Of a stretch of DNA of 64,000 nt, positions 60,079 to 64,000 are shown one piece after another. The stretch lies in contig LNAC01000349.1 in assembly GCA_002007465.1 (NCBI GenBank), positions 866,726-930,725 of the forward strand, written 5' to 3'. The position numbers and the translations under genes are program-made. Below the pieces are notes generated by a model that was not told the origin of the DNA, made no database searches, and saw only the letters and a program-made list of their open reading frames with translations. The first letter of the stretch is position 1. Every line of letters starts with the position of its first letter. Source of the DNA: Ailurus styani (taxonomy: Eukaryota; Chordata; Mammalia; Carnivora; Ailuridae).

Positions 60079-60223
60079 GCAAGAATTTGGCTCAGATCAA
60101 TGTCCAGATCTGACAAGAGAAGTGTACCTCCAGGACATCCACTGTGTGGGCTCACTCTGCAAGCTCTACTTTAGGGAGCTGCCCAACCCCCTCCTGACTT
60201 ATGAGCTCTATGAGAAATTCACG
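60079..60223 (+). CDS. ARHGAP31: ARHGAP31 (CdGAP) coding exon, RhoGAP domain continued
   Basis: A 145-bp internal exon. Its first base completes an arginine codon with the AG of the previous exon, and 48 whole codons follow, ending in Thr at a phase-0 boundary before gtgagt. The peptide runs QEFGSDQCPDLTREVYLQ, then DIHCVGS, then LCKLYFRELPNPLLTYE, then LYEKFT. The lysine of LCKLYFRELP (codon aag at 60161-60163) and the following arginine belong to the conserved RhoGAP block that contacts the GTPase next to the arginine finger. The acceptor is tgttgtttcag. Reading past 60223 gives an unrelated tail (VSVWISIMVIG) to a stop at 60295, which is intron. The rest of the GAP domain and the long C-terminal tail of CdGAP must lie beyond the window. 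No lesion seen. Confidence 0.95.
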
Positions 60224-61834
60224 GTGAGTGTTTGGATTTCCATTATGGTTATTGGGTGGGACTCCTGGATGGGCCAAGGAGAGTTTCAACACTAAAATAA
60301 CAATAATAAAACTTGCCAGATGGTTGATATTATCTTAGCCAGGTAATGCAAGTAGGTTGCTATAATGAGGAAAGTAAGGTAGTAGGTCCATTGGCTAAAT
60401 TTTTCCTTTCTTAGATTTTCAGAATTGTGTTTATTTGTTTCAAGAGCTGGATTAGAATTATCTCCCTGTTTACTTAACTGAATGCACCTCACTGTATAAG
60501 GAAAGCTAAGAACCAGAGATGTGAAATGACTGGCCAAGGTCACACAGCAGGACAGGAACCTAAGACTCTAGATGTACCCCTACTGCTAGTTCATTTTTAT
60601 CAGGCTTCTCCTTCTGTAGTTCTCCTGGGGTCTGGGGAATGAGGTGGGCAGGTAGAGAAGGGAGAGAGAACAAACCCAAGTCAAGGGAGAGATCAGAAAG
60701 CTGGAAAGAGGAAAGAATCTGGGAAATGCAGCCAAGAGGAAGAACAGGCTGGGCCCGTGAGTTGGGTTGGTGGAGGGTGGATGGGCAGGACGCCTTACTA
60801 GCAGCTCTGTGGTCACCAAATAGGGGCACCTGTAGGAAAAGTAGAAATAATAAATGCTTACAGGATGTCTGTAGAGATAGCATTAAAAATTGGGCTTGAA
60901 CGTTTGGCTGCTCGAGTGGAGGTGCAGAGTAGGTGGAGAGATGGGTTTAACTGAGATTGAGGTTCAGCTAATAAAGGGGGGTGAGGAAGATGAGGGTGTA
61001 TTCAAGAGAGTGATTGAAATAGTTGACCATGGAATTTTGTCTGCATAAGAGAGGAAGTAAAGCCGTAAGGCAGTAAGTGACAGTGAAAAAATATTATTGA
61101 TGGGTTACTCAACCCAATAAGGTCGATAGACTGTTAGAGTGGGGTGGTCAGAGGGGATGTTTGCAATTAAGATTATGGAGGAGTTGCAATTACTAATAAG
61201 GACTAGTTCTAGGCTCTAAAACGGGAAGCAATCTTTCTCATGGCTCTGGTAATAAACTTATTTTGAGCATATAGAAGGTTCTTCATTTCCAAATGATATA
61301 GGAATAAGTCGTGCATTTCAAAAGTTGGATTTGGACCATTAACATATACTTCAGAGTTTTCAATAATAGAGGGAAATACTCATAATGATAACTGCAAAAG
61401 AACAGATGCATAATTGTATATTAAAACATGACTGAAGAGAAAGATGTTCAAAAGATTAATAGCCATTTATTTCAATGATGAGATTATAGTTTTCCCTGCT
61501 TTTTTAGACTTTAACTTTTAATATCTCACCTATCAAGCATACATTAATTTTTTAATGAAAAAAATTGGGCCAAAACACAAAAAACTTGGGCCTAGAGGTT
61601 GACTCCTGGAGAAGTCAACATACACCAGCTGATATGAAGTGTCAGTGGTTTGTGGACCCTCAGAGATTTAAGGGGACCTGGAGATCTAAGGCTGAAGGCA
61701 AATGAGCCTCCACTCTGAGTGCCTACATAAAAAATAATGGCAGCCTCTAACCACTGAAACTACAGAGGAGTCTTTCCTGGGAACCAGGAGGAAAAGTTAT
61801 GGGTCTCATGTGAGGCTGCCAAAGTATAATCTGT

Positions 61835-62640
61835 GATTATTTCCCCATTGTAAAAGTAATCATATTTGGTAAAAGTTTGGAAAATGGAGGAAAGTAGAAA
61901 AGAACCCCTTGTCTCCTCTCTTAAAAACCAAAGACAGCTACGGTTAACATGTGGGTATTTCTTTCACTTTTATTCTTCACATAATGTTTTTGTTGTATTT
62001 TGTTTTCCCAAATCAAAATAGAATTTTATCGCAAAAATGAAAGCAATACAGAAAAGTATAAAGGAGAAAGTATAAATGGCTGGAAATCCCACACCCCAGA
62101 CATATCTGCTGCCAACATCTCAGGAGACATCACTACAGATCTCTCCCTTTCCCTCTCTCTCTCTTTCTCCCTCTATACTTTTCCTTCTCAATACTATATA
62201 TCACTGCCTTGGGATGTTAACTCAACAATGTGACCATCTTTCTGTGCTAACAAATAGAGAAACACTATTTTTACAGAGTATTTTCTCATACACGCAATGA
62301 ATTTCTGAAGCCAGCTTCTTACCGATGGACATTTTGACTTTCTGTTTCTCAAAACTTTGCTTTCATAAAACAGTGCGATAATAAATATTTTTGTACATAT
62401 ATCTTTATCCTTTTCTCTGTTTATATCTTTAGGAAAAAAATCATAGATTTAGATTTATTGAGTAAAAATCTCTTATTTAAGATGTTGTTATGTTGCCAAA
62501 TTTTTCTCCAGAGAGATAAGAATGGTCTTTTCCCTGCGGCCTCACTAACACTCGGTATTTCCAATTTGTTAAATTATTTGCCAATCTGAATCAACCAAAA
62601 ATATCTTATTTTTGTTTTATTTTGTGCTTAAGACTTTTTC
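61835..62640 (-). mobile_element. L1M 3' region, antisense
   Basis: 'aaatatttttgtacatatat', 'gttgccaaatttttctccag', 'cctcactaacactcggtatt' and 'atttgccaatctgaatcaac' are in the order of reversed old L1 3' sequence. A CT-rich tract lies at about 62139-62175. Confidence 0.65.
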
Positions 62641-63234
62641 GTCTTTTTCCACATAGTTATAATCCTCTGATCAGTTTAACAGTACATCTTAGAATATGAT
62701 AGATTAGAATATCATCATGTTAAAGAACAGAATGAGTCTAATTAATTTTAACTAAATTTTATTTTATGATATGTGGGGGAGATAAGAATTTTTATCTGGA
62801 AACTTCAGAAATATGTTTTTTTCTTAAATCTTGCTAGTAGGCTCAGAACAAAACCCATATTTATCTATTCCCACTTTTGTTCCTTAACATTGCTAATCGT
62901 TCTGTTCTCCCACAGCAACAGAATAATACCAAAGCAACATTATTTTCAACTTGTCATCAGATTTCCAAGAAATCTAACATGGTATTGACACTAAAAAAAT
63001 AAAATAAAAATAAAAAGTGTTTTGCTGTGCAACTGACTTCTACATAAGTAAGACCTAGTGAAGTTAACTATGCTGAAAATGTATCATTTAACTGATTTCT
63101 TTGATCACAATAACAAATTATCATATAACCAAACCTTCTTCAGGAATATGGAAATAGTTCCATTAACGTCATACATTCTTAAAATGATTTATTCAAACCC
63201 ACTTGCACAGCTAAAGTAGAATACTATCTCAGTG
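62641..63234. other. AT-rich unassigned intronic DNA
   Basis: No exon or repeat recognised. A short AAAAT-rich run lies near 62993-63017. Confidence 0.45.
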
Positions 63235-63425
63235 GAATAATAATAATAATAATGAGTTTATTGAGTACTTAATATGTGACAATCTCATTAAAATATTATT
63301 TCATTTAATCTTCAGAATAACTCTATAAAGTAGGTTTTATAGTCTCTTACAGATGAGTGAATTATAGATGAGGCTCAGAGACACTCTTGCTTGGGTTTGT
63401 ACAGCTAGTAAATAGAAGGAAAGAT
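63235..63425 (-). mobile_element. MIR SINE, antisense
   Basis: (AAT)n, then 'gagtttattgagtacttaat', 'atttcatttaatcttcagaa' and 'gtacagctagtaaatagaag' follow the reversed MIR consensus. Confidence 0.85.
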
Positions 63426-63460
63426 TTAATATTCTGTCTCAAAACTACCACACTATTTTA

Positions 63461-63649
63461 TTTTAAGATTTTATTTATTTATTTGACACAGAGAGAGATC
63501 ACAAGTAGGCAGAGAGGCAGGCAGAGGGAGAGGGGGGAAAGCAGGCTCTCCGTTGAGCGGAGAGCCCAATGTGGGCCTCGATCCCAGGACCCTGAGATCA
63601 TGACCTGAGCCAAACGCAGAGGGTTAACCTACTGAGCCACCCAGGAGCC
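63461..63649 (-). mobile_element. CAN-SINE, mustelid-type, antisense
   Basis: 'atcacaagtaggcagagagg' region, body, ending 'actgagccacccaggagcc'. Perfect 16-bp target duplications 'ctaccacactatttta' at 63445-63460 and 63650-63665. Confidence 0.97.
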
Positions 63650-63768
63650 CTACCACACTATTTTAAAATAGAATTAAAATAGTAAATAGCTCTAAAGTAG
63701 GCCCAGGTAGTCAGTAACTTAATATGAGAAAAAAGAAAGCATCCCAGGCTAACAAAGAATCAATCAAA

Positions 63769-63929
63769 TGTGTTAGCAAAATTGACTAACTATTGGGAAA
63801 GGAGGAAAGTCAAGTTACATTCTTTTTTTTTTTTTTTAAAGATTTTATTTNTGTGTTAGCAAAATTGACTATTGGGAAAGGAGGAAAGTCAAGTTACATT
63901 CTTTTTTTTTTTTTTTAAAGATTTTATTT
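63769..63929. other. False tandem duplication around single N (assembly artefact)
   Basis: 63769-63850 (82 bp) and 63852-63929 (78 bp) are direct copies around one N at 63851. The only difference is a 4-bp deletion in gactaactattggg versus gactattggg. Both copies end at the same place in the T-rich start of an antisense SINE. Confidence 0.92.
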
Positions 63930-63967
63930 ATTTATTTGACAGAGAGAGAGATCACAAGTAGGCAGAG
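63902..63967 (-). mobile_element. CAN-SINE, antisense, cut by gap
   Basis: T(n)AAAGATTTTATTTATTTATTT, GA tract and 'atcacaagtaggcagag' are the start of a mustelid-type antisense SINE. The remainder is hidden in the N run. Confidence 0.92.
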
Positions 63968-63998
63968 NNNNNNNNNNNNNNNNNNNNNNNNNNNNNNN
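63968..63998. other. Assembly gap, 31 N
   Basis: A run of unknown bases inside a SINE. The true length is unknown and probably longer, because about 130 bp of SINE body is missing. Confidence 0.98.
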
Positions 63999-64000
63999 CT

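Larger units (their letters stand above)
60224..64000 (+). other. ARHGAP31: Intron 3 of ARHGAP31 (5' part)
   Basis: Opens with gtgagt and runs off the window. It contains L1M, MIR and CAN-SINE copies and an assembly gap, but no further RhoGAP coding sequence. 60224-61834 is otherwise unassigned, with a weak reversed MIR-like phrase near 60500-60560 ('ggccaaggtcacacagcagg'). Confidence 0.85.

Noticed and set aside
60029..60295. 88-codon frame taken as a complete small protein
   Set aside because: Only 60079-60223 is exonic. The ends are intron sequence read through the splice sites.

Overview
This is a window of a carnivore genome, most likely a mustelid (ferret, mink, marten or otter group). 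About twenty tRNA-Lys-derived CAN-SINEs are scattered through it in both orientations. Several carry the 'cacaagtaggcagagaggcaggc' version of the tail region that I associate with mustelids; the species call is an inference. There is no bacterial or viral gene organisation, and nearly all ATG-to-stop frames are chance or repeat-derived.

Only one protein-coding gene is supported: two consecutive coding exons on the + strand, 57614-57716 and 60079-60223. They encode the first part of a RhoGAP domain that matches ARHGAP31 (CdGAP), a Cdc42/Rac1 GTPase-activating protein. The exons join in frame, keep the catalytic arginine finger, and have canonical splice sites. The first coding exon (the N-terminus) was not found, so positions 1-57613 are read as the large first intron. 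Intron 2 is 57717-60078, and intron 3 starts at 60224 and runs off the window.

The intron holds a layered repeat record. The old layer is L2, L3/CR1, MIR, MER5-type hAT elements and an MLT1-type LTR. L1M fragments follow, including a ~1.7 kb antisense L1MA-type 3' region. The youngest layer is CAN-SINEs with clear target-site duplications and one short L1 3' end nested inside a SINE. The one non-repeat landmark in intron 1 is a GC-rich, CpG-dense island at about 21.4-22.15 kb. It ends in a good splice donor and could be an alternative or antisense promoter.

Assembly quality matters here. Three single-N junctions (11902, 51760, 63851) are each flanked by near-identical direct copies of 100, 219 and 82 bp. 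These look like unmerged contig ends and not real tandem duplications. A 31-N gap at 63968-63998 truncates a SINE. I found no previously undescribed biological system; the most useful observations are the ARHGAP31 exons, the intronic CpG island, the nested retrotransposon and the false duplications.
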